A stretch of 58,705 nucleotides of DNA. Origin: Roseiflexaceae bacterium (GTDB lineage: Bacteria > Chloroflexota > Chloroflexia > Chloroflexales > Roseiflexaceae). The stretch spans positions 1-58,705 of the forward strand of contig CANJHS010000018.1 of the NCBI GenBank assembly GCA_947474225.1. Direction: 5' to 3'. The position numbers were made by a program, and so were the translations under genes. Numbering within the stretch: the stretch's first letter is position 1; each line of letters begins with the position of its first letter. The notes under the pieces were generated by a model. It saw nothing but the letters and a program-made list of their open reading frames with translations, ran no database searches and was not told the origin of the DNA. Shown here one piece after another: positions 25,151 to 36,030 of the stretch.

Positions 25151-26188
25151 ATGAACCAGCTCGTCTCTGTGACGTGGCACGATAATGCCGTGCATGTGCT
25201 CGACCAACGCCTGTTGCCGCACCAAGAAGTCGTCAATGCGTACACCACGGTGGCTGGCGTTGCGGATTCGATTCGTACGATGCAGGTACGCGGCGCTCCT
25301 GCGATCGGTTGTACCGCAGCCTATGGAATGGCGTTGGTCGCAGTTACCAGCACTGCCAAAACCGCAACTGAAGTGCTACCGGCGCTCTTTGATGCCCAGC
25401 GGGTGCTCGACGCGTCGCGACCAACTGCCGTCAACTTGTTTTGGGCGACTGGGCGCATGATGGCGCACGCACAACGCAACGTGGAGGTGCCTGTCGCTGC
25501 ATTCCGTAGTCTGATGCTCGCCGAAGCACATGCTATATTCGCCGAAGACCTCGCCATGTGTCAAGCGATTGGGCGTCATGGCGAGCCGCTCATCCCGGCC
25601 CGTGGCAGAGTGTTGACACACTGCAATGCTGGTGGCTTGGCGACCGCTGGGTACGGCACCGCATTGGGGCCGATCTACCGCGCGCATGAACTGGGCCGTG
25701 CTATCCATGTGTATGTCGACGAGACGCGGCCATATCTCCAAGGTGCTCGGCTGACTGCCTTCGAGCTCCAACGTGGTGGTGTCCCATTGACGCTGATAAC
25801 CGACAATATGGCAGCATACTTTATGGGAAAAGGCCTCGTCGACTGCATCATCGTCGGCGCAGACCGGATTGCGGCAAATGGTGACGTCGCGAACAAAATC
25901 GGCACCTACGGGTTGGCAGTCCTCGCACATGCGCACTCCATCCCTATGTATGTGGCAGCGCCGACGTCGACCATTGATGCGCGTATCAGCGATGGCAGCA
26001 TGATACCCATCGAAGAACGATCATCCGATGAGGTGACCACCATCCAGGGAGTCCGTATTGCTCCTGCAGGAGTCATTGCAGCGCATCCGGCATTCGATGT
26101 CACACCAGCAAAATACATCACGGCAATTATTTGCGAGAAAGGTGTAATCCGTGCACCATATGGCGCAGGATTGGCGGAAGTGTGCTGA
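25151..26188 (+). CDS. mtnA: S-methyl-5-thioribose-1-phosphate isomerase
   Basis: 345 residues from ATG 25151; the in-frame upstream extension crosses the promoter and is rejected. The family signature RGAPAIG is at 47-53, the catalytic cysteine lies in HCNAGGLATAGYGT (Cys158) and the catalytic aspartate in VGADRIAANGD (Asp238). The enzyme converts 5-methylthioribose-1-phosphate to methylthioribulose-1-phosphate in methionine salvage. The substrate arises from methylthioadenosine, the by-product of aminopropyl transfer from decarboxylated SAM. No other mtn gene is in the window, so the rest of the salvage route must be elsewhere or take a different form. Homology to eIF2B subunits is general for the family, but the catalytic pair makes MtnA clear. 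Confidence 0.95.
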   Translation: MNQLVSVTWHDNAVHVLDQRLLPHQEVVNAYTTVAGVADSIRTMQVRGAPAIGCTAAYGMALVAVTSTAKTATEVLPALFDAQRVLDASRPTAVNLFWATGRMMAHAQRNVEVPVAAFRSLMLAEAHAIFAEDLAMCQAIGRHGEPLIPARGRVLTHCNAGGLATAGYGTALGPIYRAHELGRAIHVYVDETRPYLQGARLTAFELQRGGVPLTLITDNMAAYFMGKGLVDCIIVGADRIAANGDVANKIGTYGLAVLAHAHSIPMYVAAPTSTIDARISDGSMIPIEERSSDEVTTIQGVRIAPAGVIAAHPAFDVTPAKYITAIICEKGVIRAPYGAGLAEVC

Positions 26189-26549
26189 GTCCGACGTGCC
26201 ACTGCTTTGGGGGCGTGCGTGGAGAGTCGATGCAGGGATAAATAACCGCGAGTTTGGGATGCCCCGACGCAGCATTTCACTACGGGTTCACCATGGACGC
26301 TGTCTCTGCTGCCTACGCAGATGATAGCAGTGTCGCGGACAAGGTTGTCTATGCGATAATGGGACGGTTTTTGCATGCGGTGTGATCCCAAGGAACGCTG
26401 GCGTGCGGAAGGTTCTGCCCCGATTCCTTTTCACGAGCTCGTGCACAACACGAGGCAGAAACGGTCATTGTTACACGTGTGCGGGTACATCAGCCATTGA
26501 TGCCTACCTCGCTTGAATCAAGAATCACTCACGTAAGAAGGAGAACGCA
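26189..26549 (+). other. 361-bp intergenic region before the PfkB kinase gene
   Basis: No convincing gene. A 30-codon frame beginning at 26292 lacks a ribosome binding site and I do not annotate it. A GGGTACATC sequence at 26482-26490 resembles the local -10 element, about 60 bp before the kinase start. CTTGA-A-TCAAG at 26511-26521 is a short palindrome. AAGGAG at 26538-26543 is the kinase ribosome binding site. No tRNA-like or riboswitch-like structure was recognised. Confidence 0.5.
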
Positions 26550-27524
26550 ATGCGCGTTGTAGTAACCGGCTCATTGGCGTACGACTACATCATGAATTTC
26601 CCCGGGCTATTCAAAGACCACATTTTGCCAGACCGCGTGCATATGCTTTCGGTGAGCTTCTTGGTAGATTCGATGAAGCGGATGCGTGGCGGTGTTGCCG
26701 GCAATATCGCCTATTCATTGGCGTTGTTGGGGGGGCAGCCGTTGGTGGTGGCATCTGCTGGCCAAGACTTTGGCGAATACCGCACATGGATGAACAGTTG
26801 CGGCGTGGATGCGAGTGGGATCCATGAGGTCGTCGGGGAATTCACGGCATCGTGCTTCATCAACACTGACCAGGCAAACAATCAACTCGTCGCGTTCTAC
26901 ACCGGAGCAATGGCACGTTCACGTGATTTGAGTTTGTTGGGATTTGATTTGACGAATGAAGATTTGGTCGTCATCTCGCCCACCGATCCCGAAGCAATGG
27001 CGAGATATGTCAGTGAATGTCGCCAAATGGGGGTGCCATTTTTGTTTGATCCGGGCAAACAGACGCCACGTTTGACGGCAGAGCAGATTATGGATGGCCT
27101 CAATGGGGCGTATGCGCTGATTGGGAACGACTATGAGTTTGCCATGATGGCACAATTGACCGGCAAAAGCGAACAAGAATTAATTGAATGCGTACCGTTG
27201 ACCGTGATGACCCGCGGAGACAAAGGGTCGGTCGTATCTGATTCCCGCAGCGGTGTTCGGATCGAGACAACCATCGACGTCGCACCGGTCGATGCGGTAC
27301 GTGACCCAACGGGAGCCGGCGACGCATACCTGGCTGGGTTCGTATTTGGGATGTCGCACGCACTCCCCGCCGCTACCTGCGGCAAGATCGCATCATTGGC
27401 AGGGGCGTTTGCCATTGAGCATCACGGCTGTCAAGAACACCGCTACACGCCGAGCGAGTTCTACGCACGCTATGTCGGGTCGTTCGGCGCTGATGATGCC
27501 GTTCGCCGTGCGTTGAAGGCCTAG
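26550..27524 (+). CDS. PfkB family carbohydrate kinase, probably adenosine kinase
   Basis: 324 residues of ribokinase/PfkB type. The N-terminus is VVTGSLAYDYIMNFPG, the substrate region has MRGGVAGNIAYSLALLGG (PfkB signature 1), and the anion hole/catalytic base is DPTGAGDAYLAGF near residue 255 (PfkB signature 2, Asp of GAGD). The sequence resembles bacterial adenosine-kinase-type PfkB proteins, and its position beside ahcY fits phosphorylation of the adenosine released from S-adenosylhomocysteine. That is context-based; ribose or another nucleoside is possible. AAGGAG lies seven bases before ATG 26550. The next gene starts three bases after its stop. Confidence 0.82.
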   Translation: MRVVVTGSLAYDYIMNFPGLFKDHILPDRVHMLSVSFLVDSMKRMRGGVAGNIAYSLALLGGQPLVVASAGQDFGEYRTWMNSCGVDASGIHEVVGEFTASCFINTDQANNQLVAFYTGAMARSRDLSLLGFDLTNEDLVVISPTDPEAMARYVSECRQMGVPFLFDPGKQTPRLTAEQIMDGLNGAYALIGNDYEFAMMAQLTGKSEQELIECVPLTVMTRGDKGSVVSDSRSGVRIETTIDVAPVDAVRDPTGAGDAYLAGFVFGMSHALPAATCGKIASLAGAFAIEHHGCQEHRYTPSEFYARYVGSFGADDAVRRALKA

Positions 27525-27526
27525 CG

Positions 27527-29807
<2,281 letters not shown>

Positions 29808-29820
29808 TTCGTTGATAGGC

Positions 29821-29846
29821 GCAGCGTCACCTATGTTTGACGCTGC
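29821..29846 (+). other. hairpin between ahcY and metK
   Basis: A perfect 9-bp stem (GCAGCGTCA at 29821-29829 with TGACGCTGC at 29838-29846) and an 8-base loop. There is no T-run after it, so it may be a processing or mRNA-stability element or a weak terminator rather than a full stop. It does not resemble a known SAM riboswitch. Confidence 0.5.
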
Positions 29847-29883
29847 ATCTGTATAGACGAATCTTGTGTAGTAAAGGAAAAGC

Positions 29884-31095
29884 ATGTCAACATCATTTAT
29901 GAATTCGAAGTCACTGCTCTTTACTTCTGAGTCAGTGACCGAAGGCCACCCTGATAAATTGTGCGATCAGGTATCCGACGCGGTACTCGACGCATTCCTT
30001 GCTATTGACCCACGGGCACGTGTTGCCTGTGAAACTGCAACGACCACCGGTTTGGTGGTTGTCATGGGTGAAGTGACCGTCAATGGCTATGTCGACGTAC
30101 AGGATTTGGTCCGCAAGACCGTCCGTGAAATCGGCTACACCGATGGGAAGTTCTACTTCGACGCAGAGTCCTGCGGTGTCATTGTGGCAATCCACGGTCA
30201 ATCACCTGACATCGCAATGGGTGTCGACAAAGCCCTCGAAGTCCGCGACGGCGAAATGTCCGACGCAGAAGTCGACGCTGTCGGTGCCGGTGACCAGGGT
30301 ATGATGATCGGCTTCGCCTGCAACGAAACGCCGGAACTCATGCCGCTGACCATCGCCTTGTCGCATCGTTTGACCCGCGAATTGGCCGTTGCGCGCAAGA
30401 GCGGCTTGATGCCGTTCCTCGGACCAGACGGCAAGAGCCAGGTCACCGTTGAATACGAATACGGCAAACCAAAGCGCATCAACACCGTCGTGTTGAGTAC
30501 GCAGCACACTGCCGATATTTCGCAGGGCGACCTGCGTGAGAACGTGCAGGAGCGCATTTTGTCCAAGGTTTTGCCGGCCCATTTGATGGATCGTCAGCCT
30601 ACCGTCCACATCAATCCAACCGGCCAGTTCATCGTCGGTGGTCCGCATGGTGATGCAGGTCTGACTGGCCGCAAAATCATCGTCGACACCTACGGCGGCG
30701 TGGCCCGTCATGGCGGCGGCGCGTTCTCGGGCAAGGACCCGACAAAAGTCGACCGTAGCGCAGCATATGCAGCACGCTACGTTGCCAAGAATATCGTTGC
30801 AGCCGGCATTGCAGACCGCTTCGAAGTCCAGTTGTCGTACGCTATTGGTGTGGCACATCCCGTTTCTATTTCGATTGAGACCTATGGCACCCACAAAATC
30901 GACGAAGCCAAGATTTCGAAGTTGATTGCAGAATACTTCGACCTGCGCCCAGGTGCGATTATCCGCGACCTCAAGCTTCGTCGGCCAATCTATCGGCAGA
31001 CCGCTGCCTACGGCCACTTTGGCCGGACGGACATCGATTTGCCATGGGAAGCAACCGACAAGGCAGACGCTTTGCGCCGCGCCGCTGGTCTGTAG
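29884..31095 (+). CDS. metK: S-adenosylmethionine synthetase (methionine adenosyltransferase)
   Basis: 403 residues, full length. Family blocks are present in order: [20 protein letters not shown] (His and Asp of the active site), [16 protein letters not shown], the [20 protein letters not shown] loop and [18 protein letters not shown] (the P-loop-like GGGAFSGKD signature). It makes SAM from methionine and ATP with release of phosphate and pyrophosphate. AAAGGA lies eight bases before ATG 29884. It is the last gene of the kinase-oxidoreductase-ahcY-metK run and is followed by a strong terminator. Whether a separate promoter lies in the 76-bp gap is not clear. Confidence 0.97.
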   Translation: MSTSFMNSKSLLFTSESVTEGHPDKLCDQVSDAVLDAFLAIDPRARVACETATTTGLVVVMGEVTVNGYVDVQDLVRKTVREIGYTDGKFYFDAESCGVIVAIHGQSPDIAMGVDKALEVRDGEMSDAEVDAVGAGDQGMMIGFACNETPELMPLTIALSHRLTRELAVARKSGLMPFLGPDGKSQVTVEYEYGKPKRINTVVLSTQHTADISQGDLRENVQERILSKVLPAHLMDRQPTVHINPTGQFIVGGPHGDAGLTGRKIIVDTYGGVARHGGGAFSGKDPTKVDRSAAYAARYVAKNIVAAGIADRFEVQLSYAIGVAHPVSISIETYGTHKIDEAKISKLIAEYFDLRPGAIIRDLKLRRPIYRQTAAYGHFGRTDIDLPWEATDKADALRRAAGL

Positions 31096-31111
31096 TTCCA
31101 AATTCCCAATG

Positions 31112-31147
31112 CCACACCTTGCGCTCCTGCGCAGGGTGTGGTTTTTT
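31112..31147 (+). terminator. intrinsic terminator of metK
   Basis: A 13-bp stem with one G-T pair (31112-31124 with 31129-31141), a TCCT loop, then six T residues. It lies 16 bp after the metK stop and is one of the strongest terminators in the window. Confidence 0.92.
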
Positions 31148-31352
31148 GTGGAATGCATGCCATTGCGTAGGTGCCACATAATTTCGGGTTACACACAAGC
31201 AACGTTTGCCCCGCTTCTTTGGAGATGCAGCGAATGTCTGATGAAATTCTGTATAGCAGTTAAATGCAGTGTCGACTGTGTGCCCTGCGGCTCTGCGTGG
31301 ACGTGGCAACAATTGAGACAGCATAAGCGAGTACCCATATTGAGAGGTAGCG

Positions 31353-32180
31353 ATGGAATATCGAACATTGGAAGGTGTATCGATCACAGACATCCATGAT
31401 GCGTTTGTGGATGCGTTTGGGTCGTACGAAGTGCCCATGTCTCTCTCGGTTGCTGAGCTTTCGGCAATATTGGACTCACGGGATGTTTCACTTCAGCTTT
31501 CAGTCGGGTGCTTCGATACCGATGCACTGGTCGGATTTGTGTTGGTGGGTGTGCGTGATGGCGCACGCGGACGTGTCACATACGATGCGGCGACCGGTGT
31601 CAGACAGGGGCACCAGAGCAAGGGAATAGGCAGTGGGATGTTGCATGCCCTGTGGGCACAGCTCCGCGCTGCTGGTGCAGTGTCGTTCCAGCTCGAGGTA
31701 CTCGAAAACAACAGCGCCGCACAGACACTCTATGAGCGGCATGGATGTACGATAACCCGTCGATTTGTGTGTGTTCGTACAGGACGAAATCCCGACCACC
31801 GTTTGCCTGAGGGATGGGTGGTGCGCACAGAGCTCCCCGAAGGAATCGATGAAGCGATGTACAACGGATACGTTCCGAGTTGGCAACAGGCAATTGCTTC
31901 AACCCGGGGTGCCCACATCGTCGTGCGTACCGAAGGGTCTGTCCCGGTGGCGTACGGCATCATCCAGTCCACAAGTGGCAGTGTGATGCAGCTTGGGATT
32001 CATCCTGACTGGCGTTCCACGATACCCGTTGCGGAAGTCGTTCAGGCAGTTGCATCACAGACCCGCGCTGAACTGTTGCGGTTTGTGAATGTCGAAGCTG
32101 GATCGTGGATGGCAGACGAGTTGACAGAGCTACGTTGGGAGGTATTTCTATATCAGTATGAGATGGTGAAACAGCTCTAG
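31353..32180 (+). CDS. GNAT family N-acetyltransferase, tandem-domain
   Basis: 275 residues. The first GNAT domain (1-145) has the acetyl-CoA loop RQGHQSKGIGSGML near residue 85, preceded by strand TYDAATGVR and followed by SFQLEVLENNSAAQTLYERHGC, the typical motif B. The second half (about 160-270) looks like a degenerate GNAT: VAYGIIQSTSGSVMQLGIHPDWR and FVNVEAGSWMADELTELRWE, without a clear pyrophosphate-binding loop. The acetyl acceptor is unknown. AGAGG lies seven bases before ATG 31353. It is a single-gene unit with 205 bp upstream after the metK terminator and 244 bp downstream, both gene-free. Confidence 0.8.
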   Translation: MEYRTLEGVSITDIHDAFVDAFGSYEVPMSLSVAELSAILDSRDVSLQLSVGCFDTDALVGFVLVGVRDGARGRVTYDAATGVRQGHQSKGIGSGMLHALWAQLRAAGAVSFQLEVLENNSAAQTLYERHGCTITRRFVCVRTGRNPDHRLPEGWVVRTELPEGIDEAMYNGYVPSWQQAIASTRGAHIVVRTEGSVPVAYGIIQSTSGSVMQLGIHPDWRSTIPVAEVVQAVASQTRAELLRFVNVEAGSWMADELTELRWEVFLYQYEMVKQL

Positions 32181-32382
32181 GTAGCGATTTTCGTGTGCAC
32201 ACTAACGGCCCCTGTATTGCAGTGCTAATTCTTTCTTTTCTCACGAATACGGTCTGTTACATGGGTCGGGTATGCTGCGAAGTCGAAATCGCATCAGGCG
32301 TTGCCTTCTGTGCTTTCATCTAACGAAGTTACCACGCAGCATAATCGCACCGAGCTACGATACTGCTACTGACTAACTGATA

Positions 32383-32393
32383 TTTGGTACACT
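32383..32393 (+). promoter_or_regulatory. tpx promoter, extended -10
   Basis: TTTGGTACACT; TACACT is preceded by TG-G, 32 bp before the tpx ATG. No convincing -35. Confidence 0.5.
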
Positions 32394-32424
32394 AGAAAAG
32401 GATTGTTTGTTGAGGAGAATCAGC

Positions 32425-32934
32425 ATGGAACGTGCCAACGCATTTGATTTTATTGGGCCAAAAACACTCGTCGGCCCCGAACTGAAGGTCGGCGACAAAG
32501 CGCCTGCGTTCGTTGTGCTCGGTCAAGATCTCAAGGATGTCGACAGTGTCACGCTGGCCGGCAAACCCATGCTCATCAGCGTCATCCCGTCGGTCGACAC
32601 CGGGGTGTGTGACCTGCAGACCAAGCGATTCAATGACGAGGCCGGCCGCTTGGGCGACAAAATCGCCTTCGTGACCGTCTCAGCAGACTTGCCGTTCGCA
32701 CTGCGCCGCTATTGTGGTGCCAACGAAATCAAGAATCTCCTCGTCGTCAGTGACCACCGCTCGATGACCTTCGGTGCTGCCTATGGTACATACATCAAAG
32801 AAGTCCGCCTCGAGTCACGGGCTGTCTTTGTCACCGATGCCAAAGGCGTGTTGCGCTACGTCGAATACGTCCCCACCGCCGGTCAGCATCCCAACTACGA
32901 CGCAGCATTGGCTGTACTTGCCACGTTGGTCTAG
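32425..32934 (+). CDS. tpx: thiol peroxidase (atypical 2-Cys peroxiredoxin)
   Basis: 169 residues from ATG 32425, which has GAGGAG eight bases upstream. The peroxidatic cysteine is Cys62 in SVDTGVCDLQTKRFN and the resolving cysteine is Cys97 in LRRYCGANEIKN; their spacing of 35 is normal for Tpx. KVGDKAPAFVVLGQDL near residue 21 is the family opening. Tpx reduces alkyl hydroperoxides and hydrogen peroxide with electrons from thioredoxin, in the cytoplasm. It is a single-gene unit with its own promoter and terminator. Confidence 0.95.
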   Translation: MERANAFDFIGPKTLVGPELKVGDKAPAFVVLGQDLKDVDSVTLAGKPMLISVIPSVDTGVCDLQTKRFNDEAGRLGDKIAFVTVSADLPFALRRYCGANEIKNLLVVSDHRSMTFGAAYGTYIKEVRLESRAVFVTDAKGVLRYVEYVPTAGQHPNYDAALAVLATLV

Positions 32935-32951
32935 TCCGATTCGGTACATTC

Positions 32952-32983
32952 ACCGCCAGTGGCCATGTGCCGCTGGCGGTTTT
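32952..32983 (+). terminator. intrinsic terminator of tpx
   Basis: A 12-bp stem (ACCGCCAGTGGC at 32952-32963 with GCCGCTGGCGGT at 32969-32980, one G-T pair), a 5-base loop, then a TTTT run. It ends 64 bp before lysA. Confidence 0.85.
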
Positions 32984-33002
32984 GTATGGTCGGGCATAGG
33001 GA

Positions 33003-33013
33003 CCGGTTATAAT
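33003..33013 (+). promoter_or_regulatory. lysA promoter
   Basis: CCGGTTATAAT with a perfect TATAAT at 33008-33013, 34 bp before the lysA ATG. It sits just after the tpx terminator. The -35 region is weak. Confidence 0.6.
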
Positions 33014-33047
33014 ACTTTGTATAACACCCCACAAGAATGGAGACCCA

Positions 33048-34352
33048 ATGCCGCTCAGTCATGTTTGGCCGATGTCTGCTGGTATAGGTACCAACGGGCA
33101 CTTGTTCGTCTCGGGATTCGATGTCGTGTCGTTAGCTGCAGAATACGACACTCCGTTGTATATCTATGATGAACCCACGATTCGCATCATGTGCAAAGCC
33201 TATGTCGACGCCTGCAATACCTGTGGTGCTACAGATGCCATCGTTCACTACGCCGGCAAGGCCTTGCTCAATACTGCCATTGCACAACTCATCCACGAAG
33301 AAGGACTTGCATTGGATGTCGTATCGGGCGGCGAGCTCGCCCTTGCACTCCATGCTGGGATCCCTGCTTCACATATTCACATGCATGGCAATGCGAAAAC
33401 GCCCCGCGAGTTAGACGAGGCACTGGCCGCCGGGATTGGTGCAATTGTGGTCGACAACTTCGACGAATTGAAACTGCTCATTAGCAAGACAAACCTACGC
33501 AAGGTTCCTTTTTCCATCCAAATCCGCGTCACCCCTGACATCGCAGTCGATACCCATCAGCATATCCAGACCGGTCATCACGCGTCGAAATTTGGCTTTC
33601 CTCTCGAATCACTCAACCAGGTGGGCGAATTATTACGCAACGCACCTGGTCTGCGCCTGACCGCGGTCCATGCCCACCTCGGTTCGCAGATATTTGACCC
33701 AGCCACACATATCGCTGCAGTCGCCGTGTTGGTGGACCATATTGCCTACCTGCGCAATCAATACGGCCTCAAAATCGACGCCCTCAATATCGGCGGTGGC
33801 CTTGCGGTTGCCTATACCAATGAACAAAAAGCACCCAATATTACTGTTGCAGTTGCTGCTATCTGGCAGGCAATAACCGAGGCGTGCGCGCGTACTGGGC
33901 TGGCACCGCTGCGGCTCGAGCTCGAGCCTGGCCGTTCTATTGTGGGCCGCGCAGGAATCGCGGTCTATCGCGTGGTCGGCTCCAAAACCATCGCCGACAT
34001 GCCACGCTGGGTGCACGTCGACGGCGGGATGGCAGACAACATCCGGCCTGCACTCTACGGTGCTACATACACTGCGGTGGTGGCCAATCGGGTAAATGCC
34101 GCACCCGAGGAAGTGGTCAATGTGGCGGGAAGGTATTGCGAGTCGGGCGATGTCCTCCTGCATGATACGTTATTGGCTACGCCACAGGTGGGTGACATCA
34201 TCGCGCTGGCGGTCTCGGGTGCCTATACGCTCAGCATGGCGAGCAACTACAACATGGTGCCACGGCCGACCGCGCTGTTGGTGCGACCGGGGACGATCCA
34301 CGTGATGCGCCGCCGTGAATCATATGCCGATTTGTGGCGTCACGACGGATAA
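33048..34352 (+). CDS. lysA: diaminopimelate decarboxylase
   Basis: 434 residues, a fold type III PLP enzyme. The PLP lysine is Lys71 in HYAGKALLNTAI, a GLALDVVSGGELALA block follows near 86, HAHLGSQIFDP gives the His and Ser contacts, and the C-terminal EPGRSIVGRAGI and YCESGDVLLHDT blocks complete the PLP/substrate site (catalytic Cys of the partner subunit in CESGD). It decarboxylates meso-diaminopimelate to lysine. GGAG lies nine bases before ATG 33048. No other lysine-pathway gene is adjacent. Ornithine/arginine decarboxylases share the fold, but the GSQIFDP and CESGD blocks favour LysA. Confidence 0.94.
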   Translation: MPLSHVWPMSAGIGTNGHLFVSGFDVVSLAAEYDTPLYIYDEPTIRIMCKAYVDACNTCGATDAIVHYAGKALLNTAIAQLIHEEGLALDVVSGGELALALHAGIPASHIHMHGNAKTPRELDEALAAGIGAIVVDNFDELKLLISKTNLRKVPFSIQIRVTPDIAVDTHQHIQTGHHASKFGFPLESLNQVGELLRNAPGLRLTAVHAHLGSQIFDPATHIAAVAVLVDHIAYLRNQYGLKIDALNIGGGLAVAYTNEQKAPNITVAVAAIWQAITEACARTGLAPLRLELEPGRSIVGRAGIAVYRVVGSKTIADMPRWVHVDGGMADNIRPALYGATYTAVVANRVNAAPEEVVNVAGRYCESGDVLLHDTLLATPQVGDIIALAVSGAYTLSMASNYNMVPRPTALLVRPGTIHVMRRRESYADLWRHDG

Positions 34353-34365
34353 CGGCACTCCAATC

Positions 34366-34376
34366 TGCGGTACCAT
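34366..34376 (+). promoter_or_regulatory. promoter of the TM2-domain gene, extended -10-like
   Basis: TGCGGTACCAT, 32 bp before ATG 34409, matches the recurring GGTAnnAT pattern of this window. No good -35. Confidence 0.4.
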
Positions 34377-34408
34377 ACGAACGTACAACCGTGAATGTGA
34401 GGGACGCG

Positions 34409-34861
34409 ATGACGAACCAACCCGGCTCAGCGATGTGGACGTGTGCAGCCTGCGGCGCAATGGCCAGTACCCTTGATAGCAATTGTCCCAATTGCCGCGC
34501 TGCCCGTGGGACTACGCCACTTGTCAGCGCGGTGCAGCAATCGGCGGTAGGACCCACCACAGTGCCCCTTTCGGCGGTAGCAGTAGGGAGTGCTGCTGGA
34601 GTGTTCCGGCGATTGGGTCGATATATGGTTGAGGCACCGCGTATCAAAGCCGGTGACAAGCAGCCCTCGCGCGGTGTGGCCATTGCACTGGCTTTTTTTC
34701 TCGGCTTTTGCGGTGCACAGTATTTCTATATGGGGCGGCGAATTCTGGCCGTCTTGAGTGTTGCCTTTTGTTGGACAGGGTATCCTGCCATGATGGGCTT
34801 CCTCGAAGCAATGCGTATGCTCTTTATGACCGATAATGAATTCCGGCAGGCGTGTGCCTGA
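34409..34861 (+). CDS. zinc-ribbon plus TM2-domain membrane protein
   Basis: 150 residues from ATG 34409, with GAGGGA six bases upstream. An upstream in-frame start at 34334 overlaps the lysA stop and the promoter and is rejected. Residues 9-30 form a small zinc ribbon (WTCAACGAMA and CPNCRA). A roughly 40-residue low-complexity linker follows, and then a TM2 domain (GDKQPSRGVAIALAFFLGF, GAQYFYMG, then the second hydrophobic hairpin ILAVLSVAFCWTGYPAMM). TM2 proteins are small two-helix membrane proteins of uncertain role. It is a single-gene unit with a terminator after it. Confidence 0.82.
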   Translation: MTNQPGSAMWTCAACGAMASTLDSNCPNCRAARGTTPLVSAVQQSAVGPTTVPLSAVAVGSAAGVFRRLGRYMVEAPRIKAGDKQPSRGVAIALAFFLGFCGAQYFYMGRRILAVLSVAFCWTGYPAMMGFLEAMRMLFMTDNEFRQACA

Positions 34862-34875
34862 GTCCACAACGAATC

Positions 34876-34914
34876 ACCCGCGTGCGTTGCCTCTTGCATC
34901 GCACGCGGGTTTTT
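34876..34914 (+). terminator. intrinsic terminator after the TM2-domain gene
   Basis: An 11-bp GC-rich stem (ACCCGCGTGCG at 34876-34886 with CGCACGCGGGT at 34900-34910), extended inward by TGC/GCA around a CTCTT loop, then TTTTT. It separates this gene from convergent rhaM, whose stop is at 34922. Confidence 0.9.
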
Positions 34915-34921
34915 GTGTGTT

Positions 34922-35242
34922 CTAGGGGAGGTGAAAGACTTCCGTCAGCGTCAGCAACGATGTGTCGGCCGCGCCGTTGTCGAGCTGGACAAAGAAGTCG
35001 GCCATTTCGGCCTGCCAGCGTGCGTTGACTTCTTCTGTTTGCATCCCTGCCACCGCGGCTGCGAAGTCTGCACATTCGACGTAGCCCACCAACAACCCGT
35101 CATCTTTGAGGAACAATGAATAATTTTGCCAGCCATGGCGTGACAACGCTGCCAACATATCTGGCCACACTTCAGCATGGCGGCGCTTGTATTCCGTCAA
35201 TCGGTCGGCTTTGACCTGGAGCAAAAAACATACTCGTTGCAT
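34922..35242 (-). CDS. rhaM: L-rhamnose mutarotase
   Basis: 106 residues from ATG 35242, with AGAGGAAG seven bases upstream. The frame stays open to 35530 upstream, but that part would lie in the divergent regulator. Signature features are MQRVCFLLQVKADRLTEYK, the catalytic His in RRHAEVWPDML, NYSLFLKDDGLLVGYVEC and a VNARWQAEMADFF ending. RhaM interconverts alpha and beta anomers of L-rhamnose. No rhamnose catabolic genes (rhaA, rhaB, rhaD) occur in the window, so it is an orphan here. The minus-strand -10 candidate is TAGGAT with TGC upstream at 35269-35277. Confidence 0.92.
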   Translation of the reverse strand: MQRVCFLLQVKADRLTEYKRRHAEVWPDMLAALSRHGWQNYSLFLKDDGLLVGYVECADFAAAVAGMQTEEVNARWQAEMADFFVQLDNGAADTSLLTLTEVFHLP

Positions 35243-35332
35243 AATTCTTCCTCTGAGATGATGCTCCAATCCTAGCATGAATATCTGATAGTCAAGCTTC
35301 CGCTTCCGCAAGCAGGTGGATGAATTTTGTGC

Positions 35333-35338
35333 TATATT
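35333..35338 (+). promoter_or_regulatory. -10 element of the AbiEi-like gene
   Basis: TATATT preceded by TGTGC, 44 bp before ATG 35383. It resembles the TGTGGTATAAT elements elsewhere in the window. Confidence 0.4.
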
Positions 35339-35382
35339 TCTGACCAAAGATACGCAATCTACACTGACGAGAAGCACAAAGT

Positions 35383-36030
35383 ATGCAAACCATGAGCGAT
35401 GTGCAACCAGCACCTGCTGATTCTGCCGAAGTGCAGTTGTTGGCGCATATCCGCCGTGCTGGGCGTGGCAGTGTCTGGTGTGCAGAGCGGTTCGGCACGG
35501 AACTGCCGCGCAACAGCATCGATCAAGCACTTGTGCGATTGACCCACAAAGGCATCTTGGTGCGCATCGCCCACGGAGTCTACTACTATCCTACGATGCA
35601 CCCACTCTCGGGGCAACAACAACCAATGCTCGCTGATGTCCTGCAGATGCTTGCTGATGTTGGTGTCGGCCCGCTGATACCCACTGGGGCAACAGCGGCG
35701 GCACTATTTGGGCTGTGCGATGCTGTTCCGACGGTGGTTCAGTATGGTGGTGTCGGAGTGTCGCGGACCATTGCTACGTCACACTGGACATTGTATGTTC
35801 GTCCCATTGCCACCCGTGCCATAGAAGGCCTCCATCCGCTGACCGCAATGCTCATCCAAGCTATGCGGCATATCGGTCAAGCGCAATGGACTGATGCGCA
35901 TGTGCAATTGGTGCGTCGCACTATTCTTAAAGCCTCGTATGAGCGAATAGTGGAGCAGTCTGTGTTGGCCCCTGCTTGGATGCGCGCCTCAATGAGAAAT
36001 TTATTCAAGGCGCACCAAGATATCGAATAA
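35383..36030 (+). CDS. AbiEi-like / DUF6088-type winged-helix regulator, orphan
   Basis: 215 residues. The first 70 form a winged helix-turn-helix: LLAHIRRAGRGSVWCAERFG, then NSIDQALVRLTHKGILVRIAHGVYYYP, the pattern of AbiEi_3_N/DUF6088 antitoxin-type regulators. The rest (DVGVGPLIPTGATAAALFGL and a VGVSRTIATSHWTLYVRPI strand) matches the body of that family. In AbiE systems this protein is an antitoxin-repressor for a nucleotidyltransferase toxin (AbiEii), normally encoded directly downstream. Here the downstream gene is a convergent acyltransferase pseudogene on the other strand and no toxin is present. The 3' ends overlap by 26 bp. ATG 35383 is preceded by TGTGCTATATT (-10 at 35333-35338). 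The family call is moderately sure. Confidence 0.7.
   Translation: MQTMSDVQPAPADSAEVQLLAHIRRAGRGSVWCAERFGTELPRNSIDQALVRLTHKGILVRIAHGVYYYPTMHPLSGQQQPMLADVLQMLADVGVGPLIPTGATAAALFGLCDAVPTVVQYGGVGVSRTIATSHWTLYVRPIATRAIEGLHPLTAMLIQAMRHIGQAQWTDAHVQLVRRTILKASYERIVEQSVLAPAWMRASMRNLFKAHQDIE

Noticed and set aside
26292..26384. Thirty-codon open frame in the gap before the PfkB kinase
   Set aside because: No ribosome binding site, no recognisable sequence, and a length expected by chance.
29808..29883. SAM riboswitch before metK
   Set aside because: Only a simple 9-bp hairpin is present; there is no multi-helix core or recognisable conserved riboswitch sequence.
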